Source: Datura wrightii
Lineage: Eukaryota; Streptophyta; Magnoliopsida; Solanales; Solanaceae
Direction: 5' to 3'
Length of the DNA: 64,000 bases
Assembly (NCBI GenBank): GCA_035772735.1
Contig: JASDFA010000001.1
Span: 86,763,501 to 86,827,500, forward strand
Translations under genes and position numbers: made by a program
Shown here: positions 11,478 to 22,344 of the stretch, in pieces
Position numbering within the stretch: position 1 is the stretch's first letter
Layout: each line of letters begins with the position of its first letter
The notes under the pieces: model-generated
What the model was told of the DNA's origin: nothing
What the model saw: the letters and a program-made list of their open reading frames with translations, nothing else
Databases searched by the model: none

Positions 11478-12910
11478 AGTTGTCAAGATTATGTTTGTGA
11501 ATAAGTAATTAGAGGATAACTAAGGTTTGTGTTCCCCATGGATTCATAAAAGCTTTAGGTATACACTTGTGATATTCACCAATACTTACTTACAGAATTG
11601 ATAACTTAGGTTCACTCAAACGATCAACCAATCTCTATTGAATGACTATACTCAATTAATCGACCAAGTCTCATGAGCATTTCAAAACTAACCATTATCG
11701 CTAAGTTCTAGATTTAACTATCATGCGACCACAGCTCATGTTAATACAATGATCATCAAGATCAAGGCTTCGTTGTAATTCTCTTTTCCTAATCTCTACT
11801 TCTTCGACCAAAGAAAGTAAAGAATCCAGGCACTCCCTAACATTGTACACCGCTAAGAATCATAAAGTATGAAGATAATACAATATAAGTAATTAGTATT
11901 GGTTTTAGACTATATTTGTGCAACCCTAGCTTGTTAATCCACCATGGTTCCCACAACCCTAGCTATGGAGGTTTTAGCCTCTCATAGTTGCAAGGTTGTG
12001 AAGTGTATTCATGATTAAAGACATAAAAACAATACTTACAAATATGACTGAGAAAAATGCTTTCTTTAATTAATTTGCAAAATTTTTAAGAACTAGTAGC
12101 AAGAACAATATGAATTCAAGAAAAGGTTGATCACAAGGTTAAACCAACTCAATTCTTTCTTTCAAGGATGTACAATTGTCTACTACAATATTTTCCAATT
12201 AAAACTAAAACTCCTTAATGTCGCCTCTTAAAAACAAAACATAAAACGTATTTATATAGACATAAGAATCCTTTTCCTAGGCTAACATGGCGATTTTCCA
12301 TATCTGGCGCCAACCTCGTCACGGATCATCTTACAACTCGTAGGAGCATCCTATGGTCTATGCCAGCGTCTCGTGGTTTAGATTGTTGGCTGATTTTTGG
12401 CTAAGTGCTGAGCCAAGGTACGATTTGTAACTCCTTCCAATGACTTGTACCAAGCTCCCATGGATAGATTTTGAATCTTTGGAATTTTTCTGAAGTTCAC
12501 TATGACCGATATGGTACGAGTCGTACCAAGCTCTCACAGGTCGTGGTATCCTCTCGTACTGAGAATCAGCCTCTTATGCAATTCTTCTGGAATTCATCAC
12601 GACTGCCTCACACGACTAGTATGACCTTAGTATGATACGTGGCAAGACTCGAAGGTCCATTCTTCCATCTTCAGTTTTCTGCTTCTTATCACGGCCATTA
12701 GTAGGATTTGTAGGTCCATTATACGGATCGTACTGTGGACTGCATTTTTGCCCTTTTTTGCACACTTTTTAGCTTCTTTTTGCAAATTTATGCTCCAACA
12801 CCCATTTATCCTGAAATCAAAGGAAATGTGCCTTATATCCATATAAATACATCTAAGCCCATGCTATTTTCTTAATTTTGAGTGTCAATAGTGCTGTAAA
12901 TCCACAGCAC
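11478..12910 (-). repeat. Unassigned LTR-like block
   Basis: This 1.4-kb block shares nothing obvious with the chromovirus DNA on either side. Read on the minus strand it looks like an LTR. Palindromic ACGASTCGT motifs (for example GGTACGAGTCGTACC at 12513-12527) lie 250-650 bp upstream of a TATA-like TCTATATAAATACG (12247-12260), followed by about 770 bp resembling the R-U5 of Athila-type LTRs in composition. The boundaries are not TG/CA-exact, I see no flanking duplication, and no ORF above 71 codons exists. A solo LTR trimmed by deletion is the likeliest reading. Confidence 0.45.
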
Positions 12911-13562
12911 ATCAAAACATAACTACAAACTCACAATGGTCACACCAGGTTCTAAAGGTTGTCTTTGGAATATCACACTCCCAAACTCTGAGCTGATAAT
13001 ATCCGAAACTGAGATCTATCTTCGAGAAACACCTAGCACCTTGGAGCTGGTAAAATAAATCATCAATCCTGGTCAAGGGGTACCTGTTCTTGACAGTGAC
13101 CTTATTAAGCTGCCGAAAATCAATACATATCCGAAGGGATCCATCCTTCTGTCAATCAAAGAGAACTGGTGCGCCCCATGGAGACTTGCTCGGTCTAATT
13201 AAATCCTTATCCAACAAGTCCTTCAGTTGTTCCTTTAACTCCTTTAGCTCGGCTAGATCCATCATGTAAGGAGGAATGGAGATAGGCTGCGTATCGGGCA
13301 ATAAATAAATACCGAAGTCAATTTCCCTCTCCAGAGGAACACCTGGCAAATTATTAGGGAAAAACTCAGGGTATTCACACAGCACCAAAACTGACTTAAT
13401 AGTTAGGGTCTCGGATTCCACATCCTTAACCCTAACTAGGTGGTACATGCAACCCTTAGAGATCATTTTTCTATCCTTATGATATGAGACAAACTGACCG
13501 GCTAGTACAACTGAATTACCCTTCCACTCCAAACTTGGCTCACCCAGAAATTGAAATTTCAC
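12911..13562 (-). pseudogene. Element G PR-RT linker and RT fragment
   Basis: The open stretch 13562-13152 (136 codons) starts with the FLGEPSLEWKGNSVV segment that ends the protease, continues through the linker (REIDFGIYLLPD, SIPP) and enters the RT fingers (LKELKEQLKDLLDKDLIRPS, then APVLF). From 13151 to 12911 RT continues with frame changes. It stops at 12911, before the YxDD active site would be reached, so no polymerase could be made. Confidence 0.8.
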
Positions 13563-13574
13563 CCACTGGTCTTA

Positions 13575-13895
13575 CAATTAATCGAAGCATAGCATGCAAA
13601 CAACTAATCCATACCCAAGATGATATCAAAGTCAGTCATGGCCAACTCCACTGAGTCTACGAAGGTAACCTTATGCAATACTGTGATGGGGAAACCCTTG
13701 TATACCCGCCTAGCTACCACTGGTTCACCGACCTGAGTAGATACGGAGAACGGTTCTGACAAAATTTCAGGACTAACTTCAAAACTACTAGCAATATTAG
13801 GGGTCACAAAAGACAAAGTAGCTCCTAGATCTAGTAAGGCATAAGCATTAATATCGAAGACTTGCAACATACACGTGACCACATCTGGCGACGCC
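13575..13895 (-). pseudogene. Element G aspartic protease
   Basis: An open stretch 13882-13604 carries DLGATLSFVTP (active-site region, with Leu at the second position) and ends in DFDIILGMD, the conserved segment before the C-terminal strand. A stop just after GMD (TAG where element A has a Trp codon) and a frame break near 13565 interrupt its link to the RT domain. Length and order match the retropepsin of chromoviruses. Confidence 0.8.
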
Positions 13896-13929
13896 TCCTT
13901 CTCCTGGTGGGGTACTAGGGCATAAAATT

Positions 13930-15079
13930 GGTTTTGGTGCTGACCCCCTACTAAACTAGTGGAGGCACCCTACAGAGGGGGTCGTGTTGCTTGAGTGGTA
14001 GAACATGCTGCAGGGAAATCTTTAATCCTGTGTTCTCATTTGCCACACCAGAAATAAGCATCTGCACCAACCAGGCACCTCCCGGGATGATTTTTGCCAT
14101 ATCTCGCACAAGCTGGGAAAGTGTGCTCCACCTGCATGCTACCATGATCCCTCGAGCCTGTAGACCTACTCCTCTAGTCACCTCTGAACATTGATGGTGT
14201 TCTATTCGATGATGGAGATGGAGCAATGGACCTGTGATAGGACTGCTGACATGGTCCACCTCTTGAACTGGCCTGAGAAACCCCGTAGCTGTCGGTCCTG
14301 GCCCTCTTGGCCTCTCTCTGCCTCCAATAGACCAACTCCATCTGCTGCGCATGTAATAAAATACGGGGAAAGTCATTGTCTCGGTGAAGCATGGCAATCC
14401 GGCAATCCTTGTCCAAGTAATTTGCTACTCCGTGCACAAAATGGCTCACCCAAGCCCGCTGATCCGCTACTAACTCCAAAGAGTATTTAGAAAACCGAGT
14501 GAACTCCAAGGCATACTCCTGCATAGACATGTTACCCTACTTTAGATTAACAAACTCGGCCGCCTTAAGCTCCCTCGTCTCCCAAGGGAAGAACCGATCC
14601 ATGAATGCGGTGTGAAACTCATCCCAACCAATTAGGCCTGCACCCTCCACCCTAGCATCCCTCCATTTCTTAAGCCATATATATGCTACCCCCGTTAGCT
14701 GATAGGAGGTCAAATCAATGTATTCCCCATTGTTCACCCCCATAACCTGGGTGATCTTCAAAAGCTCCTTAATAAAGTCATGTGGGTCCTCATCTACCTT
14801 CGACCCTATGAATTTCGGAGGGCTCATCCTCAAGAAGTTCCACACCCTAGAAGCTATCGCATTCCCATTTTTTGGATAATGTGCCATAGTCTGATTCTGA
14901 ACCTAAGCTATCATGGCTTGTACTAGCATCTGAATCACCGCCGTAAACTCAGTGTGGGTGGTTGGCTCTGGTACATGCTCCTCGTGAATGGGTGGAGCTG
15001 GCTGATGCTCACTATCATGGGCACCCTCATGATCATTACCATTTCCGTTTCTCCTAGAATTAACTCGATACGGAGGCAT
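13930..15079 (-). pseudogene. Element G gag
   Basis: It starts at the ATG at 15079 (MPPYRVNSRRNGNGN). The frame stays open to about 14174 apart from two stops: TAG near 14900 and TAG near 14535, where related copies have Gln. Both fit a C-to-T change of CAG. Capsid motifs include the PPKFIGSKVDEDPHDFI segment, the YQLTGVAYIWLKKW segment and EYALEFTRFSKYSLELVADQ. A frameshift near 14180-14400 precedes the basic region and a decayed CCHC knuckle (about 14120-14020). It is the best gag reference among the chromoviruses of this window. Confidence 0.83.
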
Positions 15080-15268
15080 GACTCTGCAAACATGAATAGC
15101 ATGAATTAGAAGAGTAAAGGACATTCATTGTATAACATAGATCATAAAAGAATGGAACATTTCCTAAACATCAAGTAGCCTCTTCATCATAAGTGTGGAG
15201 CGCTTCACTTCCATGAAAAAGACTTTACTTAACGCATCTTCCAGACTCCCTAGGACACATAAACCTAT

Positions 15269-15285
15269 GGCTCTGATACCAACTT
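15269..15285 (-). other. Element G primer-binding site (initiator-Met type)
   Basis: GGCTCTGATACC (15269-15280) plus AACTT sits directly against the LTR terminus TGTCACAACCC at 15286. On the minus strand it is GGTATCAGAGCC, which pairs with the 3' end of plant initiator-Met tRNA and would prime minus-strand cDNA. Confidence 0.88.
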
Positions 15286-15841
15286 TGTCACAACCCAAAC
15301 GTACACCCGGATCATAGACACGGGATAAGGAGCCCCGAGAGACCCCAAGATGACCCATGGCATAAGCATACATCTAATTCAATCACATGAGCAGAAGACA
15401 TAACATAAAGAACGTAAGTATAACATAGCATAAAGGAAAAAAAATACTAGACTTATACAATACGGCGGAATACATCTAATACTCTGACAAGCCTCTAAAC
15501 ATGAAGGGCGGGATGATGGACAACTCCCCAACTAATCCAACATTCAAAAACTGAAAAAAATAACATAGAGTATGAACATACAGTCCTTTGGAATATGAGG
15601 ACTCACCAAATATGCGAAGAGCAAATCTGAACTATCTATGGGTGAGGATGAGCCTGAGAACTGGGACTTGTATCATGAAATGATACAACAAAGAAAGTAT
15701 ACGATCAGTACGTGGAATGTACTGAGTATGCAAGATAAGTAAAATGGACATATAAAACATATATAAAGTTCATAAAAGAACATAAGAGTAGGACAACATG
15801 CTCGCATCATAAATCATCATATTATATCATACAGCTCAAAC
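15286..15841 (-). repeat. Element G 5' LTR, truncated
   Basis: This is the first 556 bp (from the U5 end) of an A1-type LTR, collinear with 9845-10400. It ends at 'catacagctcaaacg', where the leader of another chromovirus copy begins. Confidence 0.8.
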
Positions 15842-16027
15842 GTTTAGAGGGACAGAAAGATGTTTCATCACACGACATAGACCATGAAAGGTGGGAACAT
15901 TTCCTAAAACGTTTAGTAGCCTCTTCATCATAGGTCTGGCGCGCTTCACACCCACAAAAAAGACTCTACCTAACACGGCTTTCAGAAACCCTAGGACACT
16001 TCAAACCTATGGCTTTGATACCAAGTT
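15842..16027 (-). other. Leader and primer site of another chromovirus copy (H)
   Basis: It is collinear with the leader of G (15111-15285), including the 'gaacatttcctaaa' and 'tagcctcttcatcata' segments. It ends with GGCTTTGATACC-AAGTT, a primer site one base from that of G. No gag remains, because the fragment is cut on its gag side by the LTR of G. Confidence 0.75.
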
Positions 16028-16930
16028 TGTCACGACCCTAGCGTAGACCCAGATCGTAGACACGGGACAAGGGACCCCGAGAGACCCAGGTCAACCCATG
16101 GCATAAGCATTCACTAACTTATTCAATAAACATGAAGAAAACATAATTATAAACTCAGTGGAAGTCTAACTTAGCATAACAATAGAATGAACATCTGAAG
16201 CAAAATACATGTCTAAGTCTGATAAGCCTCTATTCTGGACGAGCTGATTGGACAACGCCCCCAACTAGCTCAACAATAGTGAAACTTAAAATACAACCAA
16301 GATAACTGAAAGTCTAGTCCTCAAAGGATGAGGACTCACCAACCAAGCAGGTATTGACTCTGATAATTGACTACGAAGGGGGCTGGACCTGAGAACCGAA
16401 TCCTGCATCATGAAACGATGCAGCATAGAAAGCATGCGGTCAGTACATGAATGTACCAAGTATGCAAGGTAAGTAGAACCGCTTAAGTAAATAAATCATT
16501 TCAAAACATTCCATGACATGTCATAAGCTTTTGAGTGAAAATAGAAGGCTATATGCAATCATTCTGTGATCGTACTCTTATCATAACATGGCCATTCATA
16601 GCTTTAGAACATCATGATTGACTCAAATGACTCAAAGCTGAAACATAACATTTATATTAAAAATTGAACAATGAGTCAAACCTTATTTTATGAACACACA
16701 TGCATAAGTAATCATTCTAAGTAAAGAGTATGCAAATCTGAATGATGTGGACGGTGGGAGACTCGTCGCTTAACCGACATACCATGATAGAGCTTACATG
16801 GTCCCAACTATCACACTCAAGTGGGTAGAGCCATCCATAACCTTGACAAGGCGATGGATGGTATCATTGATATCAAGTAGAAGGGCTAGCTCACAAGGGA
16901 GGTCCCAATAATATAATAGTATCAACCTAG
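16028..16930 (-). repeat. Element H 5' LTR fragment, subfamily A2
   Basis: It starts TGTCACGACCC at 16028 next to a primer site and is collinear with 61-918, including the 'actatcacactcaagtggg' block. The right boundary is approximate: sequence typical of the MITE-like repeat begins near 16931. Confidence 0.7.
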
Positions 16931-17091
16931 AGAAAAGACATAGAATCCCCCCTGAATTTGTCTACACAACTCACTTTAGCAAAATATTGTGAATGAGCAA
17001 AAAGAAATGAAAAAAATAAAAAATTAAAATTTAAATAATTTTTCAATGTGGCGCTGACGTGGCAGTGACGTGGTAGTAACGTGGTAGTGAT
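16931..17091. mobile_element. MITE-like repeat, left half
   Basis: An AT-rich non-coding segment containing a CCCCCC-T-AATTT motif near 16950 and ending in short GACGTGG tandem repeats. Its other half continues at 21625 after the solo LTR, since removing 17092-21629 rejoins the GACGTGG array. The far end (rev-comp of 21690-21735) has a similar ATCCCCC-T-AATCT motif, as expected of terminal inverted repeats. I could not define exact termini, so the class (possibly Mutator-like) is a guess. Confidence 0.4.
17056..17091. repeat. Short tandem array, 11-bp unit GACGTGGYAGT
   Basis: Units at 17056-17066, 17067-17077 and 17078-17088 differ by one or two bases. A further partial unit is interrupted by the solo LTR and continues as GTGATGTGGCGCG at 21625. 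Confidence 0.75.
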
Positions 17092-17899
17092 TGTCATACC
17101 CCAAAACTGGGGTAGGGCGCAATTGGCACTCGATTCATGATTGATCGAGAAGTCGGCTATATGACATCTGTAACTATAACACTTAGGCCATCCAAGCCAC
17201 CTGTCATAATCAACTGAAGAATAAACTGGACCTATAAGGTCTTAATAATACGGGGTAAACAATCGAAATGCAACCAAGGCAATTAGTGTGCTAGACCAAG
17301 CAAAAATAACCCAACGAGGCCACAAATTGAATAACACCGTACACACTAAGTCCACAAAGCCTCTAAAGAGTAAACTGACTAATGGTCGGAACATGGCTCC
17401 CACCTACCCATAACCGCATCTCAAAACTCAAGCATAAATAACTATGCCCTAGCTCCAGGAAGAAAGGAGCATACCAACCATCTGTTGATCTCACGAACTG
17501 CTACTCATATGGCCATCTTACCCTCTACCTGCACCTGCAGCACGAACGCAGGTCCCCAAGCAAGGGAACGTTAGTACGAATGAAATGTACTGGTATGTGA
17601 GGATAAAACTGTAACCATGAGATAACAATCCTATAATATCTAACTTAGCACATAAACATATAAAGGATAAATATAACCTGGAACTCTTCAACCGTTAATT
17701 TATATCGACTTACTATAACATAACTAAACTCAAGATAACTGAACCAGGAATATGGAATGGTAACAACTTGGAATCCTGGAAATTGAAACCTGATAATAAC
17801 TTTATAATGAGATGACAATGCAATTAACAAATGCACAAGAAAGAAACTATAATTGTAATGCCAGCGACCAACCAACCGTAAATCCATATATAAACATCG

Positions 17900-18136
17900 T
17901 CCCGTGGGTGTACCATACTGGGGTAAAATAAAGTATCTCCAGCCGATGTACCACATTGGGGTAAAATAAATAGATCTCCAGCCGATGTGCCATATTGGGT
18001 TAAAAAAAAAATATCTCCAGCCGGTGTGCAATACCGGGGTAAAATAAAAACATCTCCAGCAGGTGTGCAATACCGAGGTAAAATAAAAACATCCTCAGCC
18101 GGTGTGCCATACCGGGGTAAAAATAAAAATATTCTC
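17900..18136. repeat. Six-copy 39-bp tandem repeat inside the solo LTR
   Basis: Units start at about 17900 (degenerate), 17941, 17980, 18019, 18058 and 18097. Each reads roughly AGCCGGTGTGCMATACCGG followed by GGTAAAATAAAAACATCTCC. Since 39 bp is 13 codons, any frame through it looks like a 13-residue protein repeat, but this is LTR DNA. Confidence 0.92.
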
Positions 18137-21100
18137 AATCATAATCATTAATGGAGCCAATGAAGCTTATACCGAGTCAATATAACACATGTAGCATTGA
18201 AATAACAAATGCTTAATATGTGGTCATAATCGGTCTCTTTCGTAACATATAAATACAAGTGAGCACATATACCATGAAAAATTAGAAAATGTGCACATAT
18301 ATCACGTAAAGCTGTCAAATTATATACAAACATGTGAACTCAGTGACTCAACGGACGTTCAGGAGGTTTAGCCAACATAAGAATTTTAGAAGACTTACAA
18401 GCAATATCCTATAGATAGTCTTACCAATTTAACGTATTGCTTGAGTAGAAGCACATAGATTCCTATTTCTATACAATCCTTTGACATCTGGGAACTACAT
18501 ATATATACTGCCCACAGGGTGGTTCCTTTACATGTATCGACAACTATACATTGGAACTTCATTACTAAACTTATCACGTCGATAAGCACATGCAGTTCTC
18601 AATTCATTTGCTTTATTTGAAGGAAAACATGGGACTTATAACTTAAAGCTTTGAGGTACTGTCATAACGCTTAACATATACGTAGAGCTGAGAGCTGAAT
18701 TACAGACATACAACGTATGAGACTTCTGTATAACATATAAACTCGTACTTAGTTAGCTGAGTGACCTCCAGGTGACTTCCTGGGATTAGAAGTTCTAAGC
18801 TTAACTGATCATTTTCATAGTTTGTGCTTATACTTACTTAGATATTAGGAACATTGGTACATGGGAGAATCACTCTTCTGAATTTAGGGAATTCAAATGA
18901 TAACTCAACAAGAGCTAAACATATAGGTGCGTCACTTGAATATAACTGAAAAAAATTCAACTGTATGTTATAATATGAAAATCATATACATTAAGACTTC
19001 TTACTAGAAAGACATATAAATACTTAAGTTCTTAGGTTGGTACACAACTTCAAATACTTGATCGAGACAATAGCATGATTCTCGGAATATGATCTCTTGA
19101 AAACATCTTAGATTAGCATAACACCCTTCAACATAACTTAGGGAGTGGAAGAAATTACTTAAGAATCTGAGATTTGGATTTGTTCAACTTGAGAAATCAT
19201 AAGAAGCTCTCCAAGTGCTTCCTTATAGGCCAATAAAGACTTATAACCATAATTCGGACAACGTTGGATTGACTTTCACAACTTTGTAATTAACCGAGGA
19301 GCTTACGAAAGCTTACATCATTATAAATGGATTAGAAGCTCCTAGGATCACCCTTTTCGGTCATGGAAGACAATATCAACACTTAGAATCGATAACTTAA
19401 CATAAACTTTTAGGGGTATAGCAGAGAGCTTCTCTTTAACTTGAGTTACTATTTTACAAACGTTCAACTCTAGTTGATTTATACAAGGTCGTCACCTAAT
19501 ACTCATTATATCCTTACCAAATAATGTATTTATATCACTTGTTTAACTTAATGGCTTGTCGACTCTCAGGAGGTTCAGATAGCACAAGAGTTACAGTAAA
19601 TTTACGGCGGCACTCTAAAGACAATTCTTATTACCCTAGCATGTAACTTGAACGTAGGAATAAGCGTAAATATATACTTATTTTCGTATAACCTTATAAC
19701 ATTAATAAACTGTGTATAACCTTCCGAAAAAGATGGTTTCGTAGAAATATCAATAATTTACACATTCGAGTTCTATCTTTCAAGTTCAGCGTATCAATTT
19801 GTTTGAAAACTCGTTAACTAGTCAGTTAGACAAAGGGAGAGAAATCAAGGAATCTCTTCTTGGCCTTTTATACCTTAGAACATGTTCATAAACTATTGTA
19901 AGGAACTTTCATTTTGTTGTTCTCATTTACCCTTATTTAGCTTAAAATTGTTTTCTAGCGTTAAGTTCGTTTACGTGTCATCTTCTAGACTTTTCAAAAA
20001 TTTCACATAGAAAGTAGAATTTTGAACACATTTGATATCACATGCATGAAATAATATAAAGGACCAGCTCATGGTGCCCACACTGAGAGGACTTTAGACT
20101 CGATTTACAACTACAACCATAATCGTAAACAATACGCTTTCCACTTCACATTCGTTCACTACAAGCATATTTAACTCTTCAAGCCTTCTATGAAGTATTT
20201 ATAATACTTTGGGAAGAATAATTTATGCCTCAATAGGAACAAAAAAACATAGGAACTTTGGCCCGATAAACAACAAGATTTCGTGCTTGAAAAATAAGAA
20301 TAGGGATGCCTTTACATACCTCACTTCGTCGCGTCTTTTTAGCCAATTTCTTCCGCTTGCTAGAAACTCCGACACCTTCAACTTCCTTACTTACACTACA
20401 TGGAATGAGTACTGTTTATGCCAATTTCCCAGTCACAATTCATGTCGCAAAACGTAAAACCAAACAGCCACATCATAATATAATTTTCAGCAATCCTACG
20501 TACCTTAGGTGTCTTAAACTTGAGGCAATTCAAGAGAGTTTCGCTTACGTGCTTTTGGTGTTTAACCTCCCCAAAGGTGTGGTGTATTCCTTCGATATTT
20601 TGGATAAATTCCAGCATCTATACAGCTGTAATAACCTCCCAAAAATGGGCAGAAACCTCAGTAAAATATCACATAAAACACATATTGGCTTTATGTCATT
20701 TCCTTACTTTAGCTTGCGAATTTGAGCGGATAAACCAAGTAGGAACACTTACCTTTCACTTGTGTATAACCTCAGCTTCAGCTAAATTCCGTTCCAAAAA
20801 TTTAGCAACCATGCTGCCAAACCACAACAAAACCACACACCCACGCAACACATAAGTTCCAATTTCACTTCCAACATAACTTGTTAATTCATGATAATTT
20901 AAAGAGTAAAAACACCACCTCCTTTTGTAATCATCTCTCAACAATATGGAGGTAGAACTTCACCTCCCTACTGCCCAAAAACGCAGCATCTTGGCAGCAA
21001 AAAATGCAGCAACTCGACAATTAGAAGCTCACAACATAAGAAACCATTTCCAAGCTTGGACTATAAGGAAATTTGACCTATCCATACAATTTATTACCTG

Positions 21101-21210
21101 GGATTTGTTTTCACCATTGGATGGAGCTCTTAATTCTGTGAATTTTGAAAAAAAAATGTAGTGAAACAGAGTAGAAATGAGCTTTTAGCTCAAAATTACT
21201 TCATATAGGC

Positions 21211-21312
21211 AGGCTGGGCGGTGCCCACGTGCGGCGCCCGGGCGACGTGCCCTCGCGCGTGCGCATGCAAGCCAGCTGCCTGCTTGTCTCGGCGCCCGCG
21301 CGCATGGGCGCT
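21211..21312. promoter_or_regulatory. GC-rich patch near the U3 end of the solo LTR
   Basis: About 100 bp with many CG dinucleotides (GGCGCCCGGGCGACG, CGCGCGTGCGCATGC, GCGCCCGCGCGCATGGGCGC) stands out from AT-rich surroundings. It lies about 310-410 bp inside the U3 end. LTR 54740-58072 has a similar patch at 57840-57960. A regulatory role is inference. Confidence 0.4.
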
Positions 21313-21624
21313 TTTTCCGTTGACAGTGCTGTCTTCAAATGAGCATAACTTTTTACTCCGAACATCGATTGACAAGCGATTTTTTTCACTGTAAACTAGA
21401 CTCAAAAAATCTATCATTTGATATGTTATGGGACTTCTGGATCATTATATGTTTGGAGATATGACCATTTAAAGTTGACCCTTGTTTACAAACTTCACAT
21501 ACTCTTCGCTTATCCCTTTGCACATGTTTCCATCCTCACCTACGGACAACATACGATCCATAATTCCCTTAATATGACATATAACCATCAAATAATCATA
21601 AAAAAAAAATTCCGGGGTGTAACA

Positions 21625-21737
21625 GTGATGTGGCGCGAGTTTAAAATACTTCACATTGTGAGAGTGATATTATTCTCTTAGGGTGGTATTTAATAGACTT
21701 CAAACGAGATTAGGGGGATAAAAAATTACATATAAAG
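21625..21737. mobile_element. MITE-like repeat, right half
   Basis: It starts with the GTGAT duplication, continues the GACGTGG-type repeat as GTGGCGCG, and ends with 'gattagggggataaa' before integrase-coding sequence of another element begins at about 21738. It is non-coding. Confidence 0.4.
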
Positions 21738-22277
21738 TAAATGCCAACGGAACTAATTGGGCTAGGTAGTTAGATGATTCCCTTTGGACATATCGAACTG
21801 CTTTCAAAGCACCCATTGGTATGTCTCCTTATCATTTGGTCTTTGGTAAAGATTTCTATTTACCTGTGAAAGTAGAATATAAGGCTTTGTGGGCATTGAA
21901 AAGCTTGAATCTTGATTAGGGAAAGGCCGTCCATGTAAGGGTTGAGAATCTTAATGAGGTTGATGTGTTTAGGATGTGAGCTTATGAGAATTCTTCTCTA
22001 TATAGAGCTCGAATAAAGAACTTCCATGATCAAGGGATATTATCGGGAGTTTGCTCAAGGAGAATAGGTGCTTCTATTTAACTCGAGGCTTCGGTTGTTC
22101 TTGAGAAAATTTAAATCCAAATGGTCCAGCCCATTTAAAGTATCTCAAGTTTTTTCAAATAGAGCCATTGAGCTCCAGGGGGAATACATGCTGAAGTTTA
22201 AGGTGAATGGACAACGACTCAAGAAATATTTGGGTGTTCAAAGAGGTCAACCTAATTGGGGTCATTTACCTCAATGA
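21738..22277 (+). pseudogene. Athila-like integrase C-terminal part, broken
   Basis: The plus-strand reading matches the end of the integrase of element C (47976-47430). Shared motifs are NW, LDD and W-x-YRTAFKAPIG near 21750-21810, the SPYHLVFGK segment, a LALK/LNLD segment, then the C-terminal FKVNGQRLKKYLG at about 22195-22240. Stops and frame changes occur throughout. The catalytic core is missing because the element is truncated on its 5' side at 21738. What remains served DNA binding in the intact enzyme. Confidence 0.82.
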
Positions 22278-22326
22278 CCTTAATGTGAGGTATTTTTGTT
22301 ATCCTGCGATGTTAAATCAAGTGCTT

Positions 22327-22344
22327 CTTGAGAGGCAACCCAAG
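22327..22344 (+). other. Conserved post-integrase hairpin (loop AGGCAA)
   Basis: CTTGAGAGGCAACCCAAG can fold as a 6-bp stem with one mismatch around the loop AGGCAA, 50 bases after the integrase stop. Elements C and D have the same loop at the matching place with a different, fully paired stem (CACGGG/CCCGTG). Confidence 0.7.

Larger units (their letters stand above)
12911..15841 (-). mobile_element. Chromovirus element G, truncated
   Basis: A minus-strand Tekay-like element retaining part of its 5' LTR (15841-15286), primer site, leader, gag, protease and the first part of RT. It ends at 12911 inside the RT fingers and palm, where the unassigned LTR-like block begins. RNase H, integrase, polypurine tract and the U3 end of the 3' LTR are missing; the rest of the 3' LTR is probably 9845-11477. 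Its gag is longer than that of element A because it lacks A's internal deletion. Confidence 0.82.
17092..21624 (-). mobile_element. Giant solo LTR (4.5 kb) of a Tekay-like chromovirus
   Basis: It begins TGTCATACCCC and ends CCGGGGTGTAACA, and it is flanked by the same five bases, GTGAT (17087-17091 and 21625-21629). That marks a complete LTR-type insertion. I find no primer site, polypurine tract or pol inside and no second LTR copy, so this is a solo LTR left by LTR-LTR recombination. By its ends it is minus-oriented like 54740-58072, which also reads TGTCACGCCCC to GGTGTAACA. It contains a 39-bp tandem array (17900-18136) and a GC-rich patch (21211-21312). Its small ORFs have no coding support. 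Confidence 0.82.

Noticed and set aside
17900..18136. CRISPR-like array
   Set aside because: Repeats are contiguous with no spacers, and this is eukaryotic LTR DNA.
17645..18138. A repeat protein with a 13-residue period on the minus strand
   Set aside because: It is a translation of the 39-bp tandem array in a solo LTR. The period is a multiple of three, so every frame appears repetitive.
20306..20855. ORFs of 139 and 111 codons on the plus strand
   Set aside because: They overlap each other in different frames inside the 4.5-kb solo LTR, have biased AT-rich composition, and show no domain.
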